Assembly: GCA_023101885.1 (NCBI GenBank)
Contig: JALPQD010000125.1
Location: forward strand, 2,009,501-2,073,500
Direction: 5' to 3'
DNA length: 64,000 nt
Source: Typhlomys cinereus
Taxonomy: Eukaryota; Chordata; Mammalia; Rodentia; Platacanthomyidae
This document shows positions 11,160 through 23,259 of the stretch, piece by piece. Below the pieces are notes generated by a model. The model made no database searches. It saw only the letters and a program-made list of their open reading frames with translations, and was not told where the DNA came from. Every line of letters begins with the position of its first letter. The stretch's first letter is position 1. The position numbers and the translations under genes are program-made.

Positions 11160-12150
11160 TTTGTTTTTTAATTAATTAATTTATTTTTTCCACTCATACA
11201 CACTTAATAGGCACCCCAGTCCCCTCTTTCCCTCCCTCCCTGAACCCCCTTGCTCCTTCTCCCCTTTCCCCTTCTTTTCCCTCCCACTCCCTTTCTCCTA
11301 GTGGCCCCTCCCCCCTTCCTAGAGCATCATTTAGTGTGAATGTCAAACTTCTTTCTGGGTCCTCCTCTCTTATGAGGTGTAAGGACTCAGTAGCATCACC
11401 TAGAGCCCTTTCTTGTGTTCCCCTTTAGTATAGGAACACTATTGTGCTGTTAATCTCTTGGTTCTAAGGATCCTAGTTCCTGTGATCCATGCTAGACTTT
11501 GGGGGGATATACTAGACTTTGGGGGGGTCTATGCTATGCCGATCATTGTGCAGGTCATTCAAAGTCCTATTACGATTACTTCGGCCCTAACTTGAGTGGA
11601 GTATCTTGTCTATCATTGCTCCTCCCCATCTTTAAGCTCTTACAATCTTACTGCCCCCTCTTCTGCAAATTTGCTGAGCTTTATGATGGGGAGCGATTAG
11701 GCTGGTCTGGTTCCAGGTGATTAATGTAGGGTCTCTGATGGTCTGAAATATGTTTCTTTTTTCAGTTTTGCTGTTTCTGCACTGCCCTTGGCTCCATCCT
11801 GATGGATATTGGATGTCTCCTCCTAGCCAGAGATAAAAGGCTGTTAAAATAGAGTCTTACTGTAAGTGTAGATTCAAAGGTAGATGGAATAAGAGTAAGA
11901 GATCGTGGTGATGGGGGGGGGGTGAGTCTCCCATTTGCAGAATGGATGATTGTAGAGGACTTTATATGTATGTTGTTTGCCCCCTTGTGCTTTTCTTGGG
12001 TTTTCTCTGGACTCTGTTGAATACTGAGGAGCAGGGATTCTGCCCTGGTCTGGGTCCTGGCAGAAGGGCAGAGTAGCTAGTGGGGCATGCAGATGACCTT
12101 GGCCCTGTTGCATGGCCTAGGGCCTTTCCCCAGTGCCTGAGGCCAGTCTC
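11160..12150 (-). mobile_element. L1 3' UTR joined directly to L1 5' UTR
   Basis: 11160-11943 is a complete-looking L1 3' UTR (inverse A tail, C-tract, CAGTTTTGCTG and GATAAAAGGCTGTTAAA blocks). At about 11943-11950 it jumps into distal 5' UTR sequence (TTTAGAGGACTT homologue, GGGTTTTCTCTGGACTC, GGCAGAAGGGCAGAGTAGC) that also occurs at 47020-47340. ORF1 and ORF2 are absent between them. Confidence 0.7.
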
Positions 12151-12418
12151 ATGGGAGAGAATCTTCACATCCAGCTCAAAGATAAGTAAGATATTTTTAC
12201 CAACTAGTTGCTCTCAAATATTTGTCACTTTATCATTTCCACGTAGCCAACCAAAAACCCACACAACTTCAGAGTCTCTACCATTCACCCTCACAGATCA
12301 ACAAAAAAGTAAACCAAAAAAGTGCACTAACATACTAATCTTCATTCCCTGTCTACTAAACCTGACTTAATTGATTTACTAACAATCTAATAGCCTCATC
12401 TAGGAAATAACAGCAATA
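12151..12418 (+). mobile_element. L1 5' UTR segment in inverted orientation
   Basis: CATGGGAGAGAATCTTCACAT and AAAGATAAGTAAGATATTTT read as the reverse complement of the proximal 5' UTR at 39790-39900 and 46770-47010. The end near 12400 matches the inverse of CTAGATGAGGCTATTAGACT at 46762. The adjacent 5' UTR piece (11945-12150) lies on the opposite strand. Confidence 0.7.
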
Positions 12419-12520
12419 CCAGAAAAGCATACCCAACACAAGGTCCTAAGTTCAAATCCTTAGATCCCATTTTGCAACAACAGTTTTAAAAGCACCAAAA
12501 AAAAAAATCTCTTTGGCAGG
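12419..12520 (+). mobile_element. tRNA-derived SINE remnant
   Basis: Box B-like AAGGTCCTAAGTTCAAATCC at 12441-12460 and an A-rich tail at about 12507-12518. The box A half is lost. Confidence 0.45.
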
Positions 12521-12529
12521 TTCTATATC

Positions 12530-12797
12530 ACAAAATGGGAGCCTCCTCAATTGTGAGCTTGTCCCCTGAAGAGTCACTTATACCACCACAAAGAGCTGGT
12601 CACCCAGATCTACCACAGATACTCCAGATGGAGCCTGTTATCTACACATGCGGAGGGATGGAAAGTGGGGGAAACATAACTGGATAGGTGAAGGGAGGTG
12701 AGGGTGCACGAGAAGGTTAGGAGAGGAGAGGGATGTGCAAGAACATGAACTCATTTTATTAGCATATGCAAAATTCTCAATAAGAATTTTATTTCCC
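12530..12797 (+). mobile_element. Possible old L1 3' tail
   Basis: An AG-rich block (12650-12735) followed by GCATATGCAAAATTCTCAATAAGAATTTT resembles an old L1 3' end. Weak, order-based call; nothing else is seen here. Confidence 0.3.
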
Positions 12798-13060
12798 AAC
12801 TGTCAGATTAAAAAATGGTGTTTTAGCCTACACAGAGAACATTGGGTTCTTGGAGATTTAGACTCTACTCACAGTCTGTGATAATAGTGACTAAGTATGC
12901 ACCAAATGCTGGATTTTCTTGAAAATATTTATTTTGTAACTAAAGCTCCTCATGCAATCAAATGAATAAAAGTGAAATTTTTGAGAATTAATTAGCTTCA
13001 CCTGGGAGCCACAAGTGTGAATCCTATACACGGGATCAGTATCTTCTGAAAAACATAGAC

Positions 13061-13385
13061 AGGTTTGGAGAAAAGCTTCAGGGGTTTAAGCCTCTGCCTC
13101 ACAAGCAGAAGGAGCTGAGTTCAGATACTTGGAATCAAATGTAATGAAGTGGGACTGAAAAGGTCATGTCCAGTAATTCCAACCTTGGAATGTGGAGTGT
13201 GAAAAATCCAAGAGTAGAGCAGAAAAGCCATAGGGTTATCAAAGACAATTCCCAACAATACCCTTCGCCCTCTACAAGCACAGGCATTCAAGTATCCTCT
13301 GGTATACACATACACGCACACATACACACACACACACACCCCACACTCACACACACCACAACATACACAATTGCACACACTTAGC
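13061..13385 (+). mobile_element. tRNA-derived SINE (diverged member of local family) with CA run
   Basis: CAGGGGTTTAAGCCTCTGCC (box A side) and GAAGGAGCTGAGTTCAGAT (box B side) match the heads of the younger copies. The body is diverged and ends in an imperfect (CA)n at 13300-13380. Confidence 0.7.
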
Positions 13386-14386
13386 GGTTGCTTGCTTCCT
13401 TGTTTCTTCTGTGGAATCACAGAAAACACATTATTTTCTGTCCATGGCCCAAGAAAAATTTATCACTAGTTAACTCTCCTACTTGTGCCTTGATTGTGTA
13501 AATTGTATTTTATATACGTAAATAGAAAACAAACAAAGGATTGAATGTTTTGTCTTGGAAAATTATTACTTGCCAAGCCTGTTTCATTTAACACAATGAT
13601 CTCATTAAGGATGAAACATAGTTAAGTCAATCGCTCTGTGGTAAAGGTTGATACTTAACGTGTCCCAATTTTTTTATTTATAATCAGAGGTGTGAATATA
13701 AGTGACTAGCACTGGTGAGAGCACACAATGGGAAGGTCATCTAGAAAAGGCTCTGGAAATGTCTGCATTTAGCATGATTCTTGTTTTCCAGGTTATGTGA
13801 GACAAGTGCAGCTATTGGGAAGTCTATGGAATGACACATGGACCACGCAGAAAATATTATGGTACATGCTGGATTTCATTTATCTGGGACAGTGGAGCAC
13901 ACAATGCTGCATGTGTTTCCCAAAGTTCTGACTACATGTGTCCTTTGTGACCCTTTCTCTCAAAACTTAACTTCAGATTCTCTGATGAAACCCACTTACA
14001 TGATGTCAAGTCCCGTTTACAGAATGAGCTTGTTGACACAGACCTGGCACTTTCTCTGTCACAGATCACCTCACCTGGGGCACAGCCAGCAATGAACTCA
14101 TGGCACCTGAGGCAGGAAGAGGCAATGGTCACAACATGTTTGCATCCTGTGTGTCACCTGGATATGGACCCCAGGTGCTTAGCCCTAGGGTACTGTTTCT
14201 AATGTATTTTAGAGCAGGTGGTATGAGCTAGACATAAATAGTGGAAAGATTTTGGTTGCATCTCCCACAAGGTAAAGAAATAAAAAAGCAGACACAGGCA
14301 TGAAGACACATGTGTCATATGCTCATCTCTTGGATGCTACAAGTTCATTTTGGACTCAAACTGACATTCTGGAAGATAAAAAAAAG
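13386..14386. other. Upstream region of the V2R gene, promoter not identified
   Basis: About 1 kb without recognisable repeats or convincing ORFs. Being repeat-free next to exon 1, it is the natural place for the promoter and 5' UTR, but I see no clear TATA box or start site. Confidence 0.4.
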
Positions 14387-14580
14387 ATGTTGAGGTTGAT
14401 GTTTGTCTTCCTGCTTTTGAAGCATCCTTTTTTCTGGTGCAGTGTGATGGGAGGCAGTTGCTACTGGAGAATGAAGCAGGAAGGAGAGAGGAATAGATAT
14501 GATCTTGACAACTGTTATTTCTATCAAATAACTGTGTTCCCTGGATCAGAATATAATGTAAATGTCGATGAGGTACTAAG
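14387..14580 (+). CDS. V2R exon 1: signal peptide and start of ligand domain
   Basis: The start chosen is ATG 14387, because MLRLMFVFLLLKHPFFWCS gives a typical signal peptide. The in-frame ATG at 14300 would add 29 polar residues before it. Cysteines in SCYWR and NCYFYQ follow, as in V2R N-termini. The donor AAG|GTAAGTGG at 14580/14581 splits codon 65 (AG|G, Arg). The stretch after the second cysteine (VFPGSEYNVNVDEVL) is less family-typical. Confidence 0.8.
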
Positions 14581-14898
14581 GTAAGTGGCTTTTTCATTCA
14601 CTTTACTTTCAGTTTACCATCATGAACAATGTATTACAGGTGCATTGAGTGCTGAGGAGTTGGCTAAGGGATTATAGCTTTTGTCTCCCAAGAATAAAGA
14701 ACTGACTATAGACAACCAGATTCCTTACAAAAATGCCATATGGTAATGGAGGTAGCTTGCAATTTCAGACCTTGAAAGTAGATTCTGGTTAACAATAAAA
14801 GTAAGCAATAAGGACGTAGAGCAATACTGAGTGATTCCTTTGTCATCCTTGTACCTCCACAGGCATACTCACTCGGAATGCCCTAGTTCCCCCACCAC

Positions 14899-14967
<69 letters not shown>

Positions 14968-15804
14968 AGAGAGAGAGAGAGTGAAGTATGTTGATGGACA
15001 CTTTCTAAGTGTTCTGTCCCATTCTGCCAAACTACACTCTGGGAATGAATAAAGATTTAGTTCAATATGCAGAAACACTACATATAAACACTCTGCCCTG
15101 CATTTGGCTTTTTTTCCCCTCCTGCACTCTACATAACACAGCTGCAAGCCAAAAGAGGAAGTCCTCTTTCTTAGTTCTCCTTCCAATTCCATGGTCCATT
15201 TCATTGAATACACAGTCGTTTCCCTTGAAAGATGTTTCAGACGCTCTCGTGAATTCCTTGTCAATGGGCCACAGCAAAATGTCTGCTCATGTTTCATTTG
15301 AGCATGTGATTACCAAAGCCTGTACAAAGGGTCACCCCTTTGCAATTTGTTTTCATAGATACTGATCATATTCAGTGATATATCACAGCACTTCATGCTA
15401 CTGTGTTCTATGCATTCAGCATCTGAAACTGACTAAAGAAACAGGATCTTTGTTAGTTGGGACACTAGTAGACTTTCAGTTTTATCCTGACAGGGTGTGA
15501 AATGGATTCTGTGTTGAAATTTGGCTGTTATCAGTGCTAAGGAAGAAGAGCATGTAATTAACAAAGCCTGTACAAAGGTTAACCCAACTAAGTACCATAG
15601 TTTTTGGGCAATATATTTATTGCAAAACTGGAGAATGAAATCTAGACACTCAGGAAGATGTGCTGGGGACAAATCAGCACAAATGGGTGACATTTTTCAA
15701 AACAGGAATCTGAGGGCTAAATATCATTGAGTATATACTGTTCTTTGTGGTAGGTTATGGTATTGGGAACAACACATATAATGAATACTTTGCTGTCTTT
15801 TCAG
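14581..15804 (+). other. V2R intron 1
   Basis: GT at 14581, acceptor TTTTCAG ending at 15804. It contains a long (GA)n run at 14900-14982 and otherwise unique sequence; no exon candidates seen. Confidence 0.8.
14900..14982. repeat. (GA)n microsatellite
   Basis: About 80 bases of nearly pure AG repeat with small interruptions at 14903 and 14961-14967. Confidence 0.95.
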
Positions 15805-16096
15805 GTTGACTTCCAGAAAATACCAACAGGCTCTCACCTTATTTTTGGCCACTGACGAAATAAACAGAAACCCCAACATTTTACCCAATGTGTCTATGAC
15901 ATTTATACATTCTTCTCGCAAATGTGACAAGGACTATTCAATTAGCGATTATCTATCTTATGTTTCTGAAAATGTTATGTTGTATTCCAATTACTTGTGT
16001 AATGAGAGCAAGTTTTGTGATGTTGCATTTACAGGACCATCATGGAAAATGTCTTCCAGTTGGGCAATACATCTGAATTCCCGTCAATATCTACAG
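15805..16096 (+). CDS. V2R exon 2: venus-flytrap domain, lobe 1
   Basis: Encodes RKYQQALTLFLATDEINRNP and PNVSM, the hallmark FAxxEINRNPxLLPN region of V2R lobe 1. It ends at YLQ|GTGAGG. Acceptor TTTTCAG at 15804, donor GTGAGG at 16097. The first base completes Arg65, and the exon ends on a codon boundary after residue 162. Potential N-glycosylation sites NVS and NES are visible. Confidence 0.93.
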
Positions 16097-16426
16097 GTGA
16101 GGTTGGGAGTCTTCTCTGTCTTATGTTCTATAGAATGACTAAGGAGAGTTAAAGGTGACTGGGTCTATGGGTGATTCTTCTCAATGTAGATTTCTGTCTG
16201 ACAAACCTTTTAGGAAAGTGAAAGAAGGCATTAAAAAAGAGGGATTTTCCAGAATATTAGTAGTCATCCAAATTTGTGTAAGTTCTTAGGAGAAATAAAA
16301 GATGAAGAATGGGGTAATGACACTGCTTTTCTTATGAAATATAGTTCTGAACAAAATTCAGATGTGATTTTTGAGGAGGATCTAGATTCTCTTCCCCTTG
16401 GATTTCATGTGTTCTCTCTTTTTAAG
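16097..16426 (+). other. V2R intron 2 (330 bases)
   Basis: Donor GTGAGG, acceptor TCTCTCTTTTTAAG. The frame of exon 3 stays open for 51 codons into the intron, but those codons do not resemble V2R sequence. Confidence 0.8.
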
Positions 16427-17233
16427 ATAACCTTTGGGCCATTTCATCCCATTCTCAGTGACCTTGACAACTTTCCTCATCTGTATCAAATGGCACGAAA
16501 GGACACATTACTCCCTCTTGCTATGGTCTCACTGATGATTCATTTTGGATGGACCTGGGTGGGGCTGGTCCTCTCTGATGATGACCAGGGCACTGAATTT
16601 CTCTTAAGCTTGAGGGAGCAGATGCAAAATAATGGAGTTTGTTTAGCCTTTGTGAATGAGATTCCAGATAACATGAAGTCATACCAAGCAAAAGCTGAAA
16701 AATATTATAACCAGATAATGACTTCATCAGCAAATGTTGTTGTTGTTTTTGGGGACATGGATTCTGTTCTAGAAGTGAGTATTAGAAGATGGGAATTCTT
16801 GGGAATACAGAGAATCTGGGTTTCTACCTCACAATTGGATGTCAACACAAGAAAGGGAGCTTTCACCCTTGACTCATTTCATGGGAATTTCATTTTTTCA
16901 CATCACCCAGGAAAGATTTTAAATCTGAAAGATTACATCCCACTATTGAAAATTTCATCAGAGCCACAAGACCTTTTTTGGTCATGGTTAGGGTGGATGT
17001 ATTTTAACTGTTCACTCTTTGAGTCTGGATATGAAGCACTGAGCAACTGCTCATCCAACTCCTCCTTGGAATGGTTACCACAGCACAGTTTTCACATGGC
17101 TCTGAATGATGAGTGCTATGATTTATACAATGGTGTGTACGCTGTGGCCCATGCAAAACATCAAATGCTTCTGCAACACCTAGACATACTGCCAAGAGAT
17201 AATGCTATGGAAATGGAGCACCCGTGCTTGCAG
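16427..17233 (+). CDS. V2R exon 3: main body of venus-flytrap domain
   Basis: It encodes residues 163-431. The start ITFGPFHPILSD joins YLQ of exon 2 just as in known V2Rs. Further V2R signatures are MVSLMIHFGWTWVGLVLSDDD, AEKYYNQIMTSS, GIQRIWVSTSQ, MYFNCSLF, NCSSNSSLEWL and YDLYNGVYAVAHA. Length 807 nt is normal for this exon, and both ends are phase 0. The acceptor is TTTAAG rather than CAG; the donor is CAG|GTACAG. No stops or frameshifts. Confidence 0.95.
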
Positions 17234-17785
17234 GTACAGTGAAAATTTTGTCATGGATGTGACACCCTTTTGAATAGACCAATAAACTCAGTCCCAGGTT
17301 TATAACAACAATGGATTTTCCAATTTGTCACTTCTTCAGAGCTGACATTCCTTGTGGTTGCATCATGAATGAAAATGCAAAGAAAGAGCCACAGTTTCAA
17401 ATGAAGGACAGTGAAAAAAATCAATATTTTGTCAATACATCTGTAAGTGGGCAATAGATATCTTGATTTCTGGGTAGCAGACAGCAGCTGAAGAAGAGGA
17501 TGCATAGTCTCCAGGAGTGGATTCAACAAATCATGTCAATACTGTCTTAACTGAGGTCCTGGATATCATGGCTTTTGCTCTTAGGACAGTCAAAACACAG
17601 GCATTTGAAAGTGATATCTGTCTTTCCTGAGTATTTGATGGCCAACTTTTGGGGATTTACTCTGACAAAATCTGATATTAGGAGACAAAATTGTATTTAA
17701 AACTTTTTCATGCTACTTTTCTTATTTCAATCCATTGATAACACAAAGAAGTGATAATTTTGAAAAATATTGTATCAGTACATGT
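17234..17785 (+). other. 5' part of V2R intron 3, unique sequence
   Basis: AT-rich intronic DNA up to the first L1, no features recognised. Confidence 0.7.
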
Positions 17786-18823
17786 ATTTTTTTTCTTTTC
17801 TTTCTTTACATATTTTTATTTATTACTTCCACTCATATACAGTTGACAAGTACCCCATTTCCCTCCCTCCCTCCACCCCTCCCTGGATGCCCTTACTCTC
17901 TCCTTCTCCCCTTCGCTTGCCCGCTTCTTCCCCTTCGCCCCGTGCCACCTCCCCCCAATTCCTGGAGCATCTTTTGCTGTGCATGTCAAACTTCCCTCTG
18001 GATCCTCCTCTTTGATAAGGTGTAAGGACTCAGTAGCTTTGCCTACAGCTCTTTTTCTGTTCCCCTTTAGTATAGGAACACTATTGTAGCTGTTAATCAC
18101 TTGCCTCTAAGGATTGTTGTGCCTGTGATCCATACTAGACTTTGGAGGTTCAATGATATGTTGGTCACTGTGCAGGTCATGTGAAGTCTTATTATGATTG
18201 CTTTGGCCTTAACTTGTGTGGAGTATCTTGCATATCATTGCTCCTCCCCATCTTTTGGCTCTTACAATCTTACCGCCCCCTCTTCCGCAATTTCTCTGAG
18301 CAGATCGGGAGAGATTAGGCTGGCGTGGTTTCAGGTGTTTGATGTAGAGTCTCTGATTTTCTGAATTGTGGTTTGTTGATTTTTTTTTCACTTTTGCTGC
18401 TCATGAACTGCCTTTGGCTCCATCCTGATGGGTACAGGATGTCACCCTGTGGCCAGAGATAAAAGGCTGTTAAAATAGAGACATTATATGAGTAGATTCA
18501 AAGGTAGATGGAAGAAGAGTAGGAGACCACTGTGAGTGGGGGGCAGTCTCCAATTTGCAGAATGGTTACCTTCTATAGGCAAGAGTCTATGCCCTCCCTT
18601 TCTGGTGAGATCATACCCTGTAAAGATACAAGTGACCAGGAAGAATGTCTCATTATTTACTTGCAGTCAATGATGGTGGCCTATTTTCTGGGCTTTAACA
18701 TGATCCCCTCTCTCCTTGTTTCTGGAGGGGCCCTCCTTCCACTTCCCTCCCTGCTTATAATCTTTGCAATTACTGCAGGTATTACAGAGATTTGTCTTTG
18801 TGTGCCACTAAGTGGGTTTGGTA

Positions 18824-19234
18824 CTAGGATCCACCTATTAGGGAGTATGTACAGTGCTTAATTTCCTGTGTCTGGGATACTTCACTCAATATGATTGTTT
18901 CTAATTCCGTCCATTTCCTGCCAAATTTCATTAATTCATCATTTTTCATGACTAAGTAGTATTCCATTGTATAAATATACATTTTCCTTATCCACTTGTC
19001 AACTGTTGGGCATTTGGGTTGATTCCATGACTTTGCTATTGTAAAGAGTGTTGCTATGAACATGGTCATGCTTGTGCTATCGAGGTGAGCTTTTGCTGTA
19101 TGGTGCATTATTCCCAAAAGTAAAATACCAGGGTCATATGGCATTTCAATCTTTAACTTTTTAATAATCGCCAGTCTGCTCTCCAGAGTAGTTATATGAG
19201 CCTGCATTCCCACCAAAAATATAAGCAAGTTCAC
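18824..19234 (-). pseudogene. L1 ORF2 C-terminal fragment
   Basis: 136 open codons encode the C-terminal end of L1 ORF2 protein: FIATLFTIAKSWNQPKCPTV, YTMEYYLVMKNDE and LETIILSEVSQTQ ... YSLIGGS. This is the end of the endonuclease/RT polyprotein needed for target-primed reverse transcription. The rest of the ORF is disrupted. Confidence 0.88.
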
Positions 19235-20299
19235 TTCTCACCACATCGTTTCCAGCAATTGTTGGTGTTTTTTGTTGTGGATTTTTGCCATCCTGACCGG
19301 GGTGAGATGATATCTCAGGGAGGTTTTGATTTGCATTTCCCTGATGGCTAAGGATGTGGAGCATTGTTTAAGATATTTGTTAGACATTTCTATTTCTTCC
19401 CTGGTAAAGTTTCTTTTAAGTTCCAAGGCCTATTTTTTAATTGGGCCATTTGTTTTATTGTGTTTAGTTTCCTAAGTTCTTTGTGCCCTCTGGATGATAG
19501 AGTTCTATCAGATATGTGGTTAGTGAAGATTTTCTCCCATTCTGTGGGTTGCCTTTGTGCTCAAGTTACAATCTCTTTGTCTGAACAGAAGCTTTTTAAT
19601 TTCATAAGATCCCATCTGTTGAGTGTTGGTTGTATTGACTGTGCTATTGGATTCCTATAAGAAATGTTGGCCTATTCCAATAGCTAGGAGTTCCCCACCC
19701 TTTCAAATAAGGTTTTTATAGTCTCTGGCCTTATATTGAGGTCCTTATCCATTTGAAGTTAAGTCTTGCACATGGTGACAAATACAAGTCGAGTTTTAAT
19801 CTTCTTTGTGTGGACATCCACTTTTGCCAACACCATGTGCTGAGGATACTATTCTTTTTCCATTGAATTTTTTGGGCCCCTTTGTCAAAGATCAAATGGC
19901 TGTAGTTGTGGGGGCTTATATTTGGGTCTTCAACCCTTATGCATTGATCTGTGTGTCTATTTTGAAGACAGTACCAGGCTGTTTTTACAACGATGGATTT
20001 GTAGTATAACCTCAGGTTTGGTATGGTGATACCTCCAGCAGTATTTTTGTTACTCAGGAATGCTTTTGCTATCCTGGGTAGTTTCTGCCTCCATATGAAT
20101 TTTGAGATTGCTTGATTAACCTTTTTAAAATTTGCTTTGGGATTTTGATTGATATAGCATTGAATCTGTATATCGTCTTTGGTGGGATGGTCATTTTTGT
20201 GATATTGATTCTGCCAATCCATGAACATAGGAGGGCTTTCCACCTTTTGATGTCTTCTGAAATTTCTTTCTTTAGGGTTTTAAAGTTTTCATTATAAAG

Positions 20300-20305
20300 G
20301 TCTCT
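20300..20305. repeat. Target-site duplication of solo LTR (left)
   Basis: GTCTCT here and again at 20862-20867. The uninterrupted L1 sequence elsewhere reads AAAGGTCTCTTACTTCC, so the site is restored when the LTR and one copy are removed. Confidence 0.93.
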
Positions 20306-20861
20306 TGCTGGGGTGATTTTCCCAGGCGCACACTGTGACGGCTCCAGGCTGTTGGGGCGTAGAAAGGTGAATGTGCTGCAGGCCCTTTACCCCCACCCAA
20401 ATCCAGGGGACTCCAGACACAGCAGGGAGTCTGTCAAGGTGAAACTCTGTCATTCACTCATTCTCTCACTCAGTTACACAGCTCCTGGCTGTGATGACGA
20501 AGATAAGTAAAGCCTGACCACCCACACCTCTACCTCAGCCCTCCAAAGACTCGGCAATGGACGGGGAGTTTGTCTGAGCAAAATCTCAGTTTATTGGGGG
20601 TAACAAATCAGCTTATATAGACAAAGAATCAAAGCACGTAAAACAGGCAGCCAATTACCTTAATGGTCAGTAAAACACATAATCTGCACAGGTCAAACTA
20701 AACATATATCTATGTTGGCTCCTATAAGCCAATTAGGATTCTGTGTAATGTGATCAGGGTTACGCCTAGAACACTAGCTCCCAGCGCCATCTTTGGCCCT
20801 TTGTGTTAAGCCATGCCCTGCTCACTCCCTCCCAGACTGTTATACCTGGGCAAGCCCAACA
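20306..20861 (-). mobile_element. Solo LTR of a class II (IAP/ERVK-like) endogenous retrovirus
   Basis: This 556-base unit starts TG and ends CA on both strands and is bounded by the 6-base duplication GTCTCT typical of class II retroviruses. On the minus strand it begins TGTTGGGCTTGCCC, with a TATA box (TATATAAGC, 20611-20619) and a polyadenylation signal AATAAA (20590-20595), followed by TTTTGCTCAGACAAACTCC as in rodent class II LTRs. No internal retroviral sequence remains, so it arose by LTR-LTR recombination. It sits inside L1 ORF2 and is younger than that L1. Confidence 0.9.
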
Positions 20862-21162
20862 GTCTCTTACTTCCTTGGTTAGGTTTATTTCAAAGTATTT
20901 CATTTTATAGGGGCCACAGTATATGGGATTGTTCTCTCAGGATTGTTTTTCACTTCTTTCATTCAGGGCATATAGGAAGGCCACTGATTTTTGTATGTTT
21001 ATTTTGTATCCTCCCAATCTTCTGAACTTCTGTATTGGTTCCAGGAGTTTCCTGTTGGAGTTTTTGGGATCACTCAGATATGAGACCATATCATCTGCAA
21101 ATAGAGATAACTTGACTTTTTCCTTGCCGAATTGAATGTATTTTATCTCCCTTTCTTGTCTT

Positions 21163-21209
21163 TTTTAAATTTTTTTTATTTATTCAATTGTGCGTGTGTG
21201 TGTTTGTGT

Positions 21210-21260
<51 letters not shown>

Positions 21261-21467
21261 CCACGGATGAATGTGGGAACCACCATGGACCGCCTCCAAC
21301 TCCTCCTTGTTTACTCTGCTCTGGGATTCACAGACTCTGCCCTACCAGGACCAGAAACGCAGGCCCCCCCACTTCTGCACGGCGTCTATACTTGGGGTCT
21401 AGGATCCAAACTCAGGACCTTCCACCTGCAAGGCACAGGCTTAACTCTTGAGCCACTTCTCCAGCCC
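21163..21467 (-). mobile_element. Young local tRNA-SINE copy
   Basis: The 16-base duplication CTCCCTTTCTTGTCTT is at 21147-21162 and 21468-21483. In reverse it reads a GGGGCTGGAG-type head with box B, a GC-rich body, a (GT)n run at 21192-21256 on the plus strand, and an A-rich end. Confidence 0.92.
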
Positions 21468-23259
21468 CTCCCTTTCTTGTCTTATGGCATAAGCTAAGAA
21501 TTCAAGTACAATATTGAATAGAATTGGTGAGAGTGGACAGCCTTGTCTAGTTCCTGATTGAAGCGGGAATGCTTGAAGTTTTTCTCCATTGAGTAAAATC
21601 CTTGCTGTTGGCGTGTTGTATTCAGCTTTTATCATATTGATAAAGGTTCCTTCCATTCCAACCATCTCTAGGGTTTTGGTCATAAAGGTCTGTTGGATCT
21701 TGTCAAAATGTTTTTCTGCATCTATCGAGAGTATCATGTGGTTTTCAATTTTAGACTCGTTTATATGGTGAATTACATTTATTGATTTGCGTGTATTGAA
21801 CCAACCTTGTGTACCTGGGATAAAGCCTACTTGATCACCGTGAATAATCTTTTTGATATGTTTTTGAATCCGATTTGCTAGGACTTTGTTGAGAACCTTT
21901 GCAACTGTGTTCATCAAAGAGATTGGTCTATTTTCCTTTTGAAGTATATCTTTATTAGGCTTTGAGATTAAGGTGATATTAGCTTCATAGAAAGAATTTG
22001 GTAGTGTTCCTTCCTTTGGTATTTGGTGGAACATTTTAAGGATTATTGATGTTATTTGTTCCTTAAGTCTGGTAGAACTTTGTAGTGAATAAATCTGGAC
22101 CAGGACATTTTTTGGTGGGAAATTTCGAGATTACTTCATTGGTCTCCTCATATGTTATAGTACTATTTAAATCATTCAAATCTTCCTGATACAATTTAGG
22201 TAAGTCTGCTTACTTAGGAATTCATCCATTTCTTTTGTGTTGTATTTCTCCCCTGATTTTGCTGATCTCCTCTCTTCTACTGCTTTTGGGATCAGATTGC
22301 TCTAGTGACTCTAAAGCTTTAAGCTGCATTGTTATTTACTTGTGATTTTCCATTTTTTTGATGTAGGCATTAAGAGCTATGAACTTACCTCCTAGGACAC
22401 CTCTCATTGTGTCCCAATGATTTTGGTAAGTTGTATTTTCATATCATTCACTTCCAGGAAATCTTGAATTTCCTTTGTAATTTCTTCCTGAATCCAATTC
22501 TCAGTCAGCATCATAGAGTTTAGTTTCCAGGAGTTATTGTATTTTTTTTGTTTGTTGCGTTGTGGATGTCAAGCTATAGACCATGGTAGTCTGATAGGGT
22601 ACAGGTTAGAATTTCAACTTTCCTGTATATATGGAAATTCATTTTGTAGCCCAATATGTGATCTATTTTGGAGAAAGTTCCATGTGGTACTGAGAAAAAT
22701 GTGTATTCTTTGGTGCGTTGGTGAAAAGTTCCATAGAGACCTGTAAGGTCCATTTCAGCAAGAGTTTAAGTTCCAAAGTGTTTCTGAGAAGTTTTTGACC
22801 TTTTGATCTATCCCATGTTGAGAGGGCAGTGTTGAAATCCCCAAGAATTATCATTTTGGGGGTTGATTTCTCATTTTAGACACTGTAGGGTTTGATTAGT
22901 GAATGTGGAAAGGCCCGTTTTAGGTGCATATATGTTCAGTATTGTGAAATCTTCCTCATGAATTGTATTTGTGAGTAAAATGTAGTATCCATCTGTGTCT
23001 CTTATGATTATTTTTGGTTTGAAGTCCACTTTGTCGAATGGCATAATGGCTACCCCTGCTTGTTTCCTGTTTTCATTAGCTTGGAGAATTTTGGACCAGC
23101 CTTTTATTTTTAAGATACGCTTATCTTTTGTGGTGAGATGAGTTCCTGCAGGCAGCAGATTGATGGGTTGTGATTTTTAATCCAAGTTTGTAATCTGTGT
23201 CTCTTGATTGGTGAGTGAATTCCATTGACCTTTAATGTTATAATGGAGAAATTATTTTT

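Noticed and set aside
14300..14386. Upstream in-frame ATG extending V2R exon 1 by 29 residues
   Set aside because: It would place a polar stretch before the signal peptide; the ATG at 14387 gives a normal V2R start.
14869..15297. 142-codon minus-strand frame with SLSLSL repeats
   Set aside because: Produced by the GA microsatellite in intron 1.
16274..16426. Open frame continuing upstream of exon 3
   Set aside because: The 51 codons do not resemble V2R, and exon 2 joins exactly at the acceptor at 16426.
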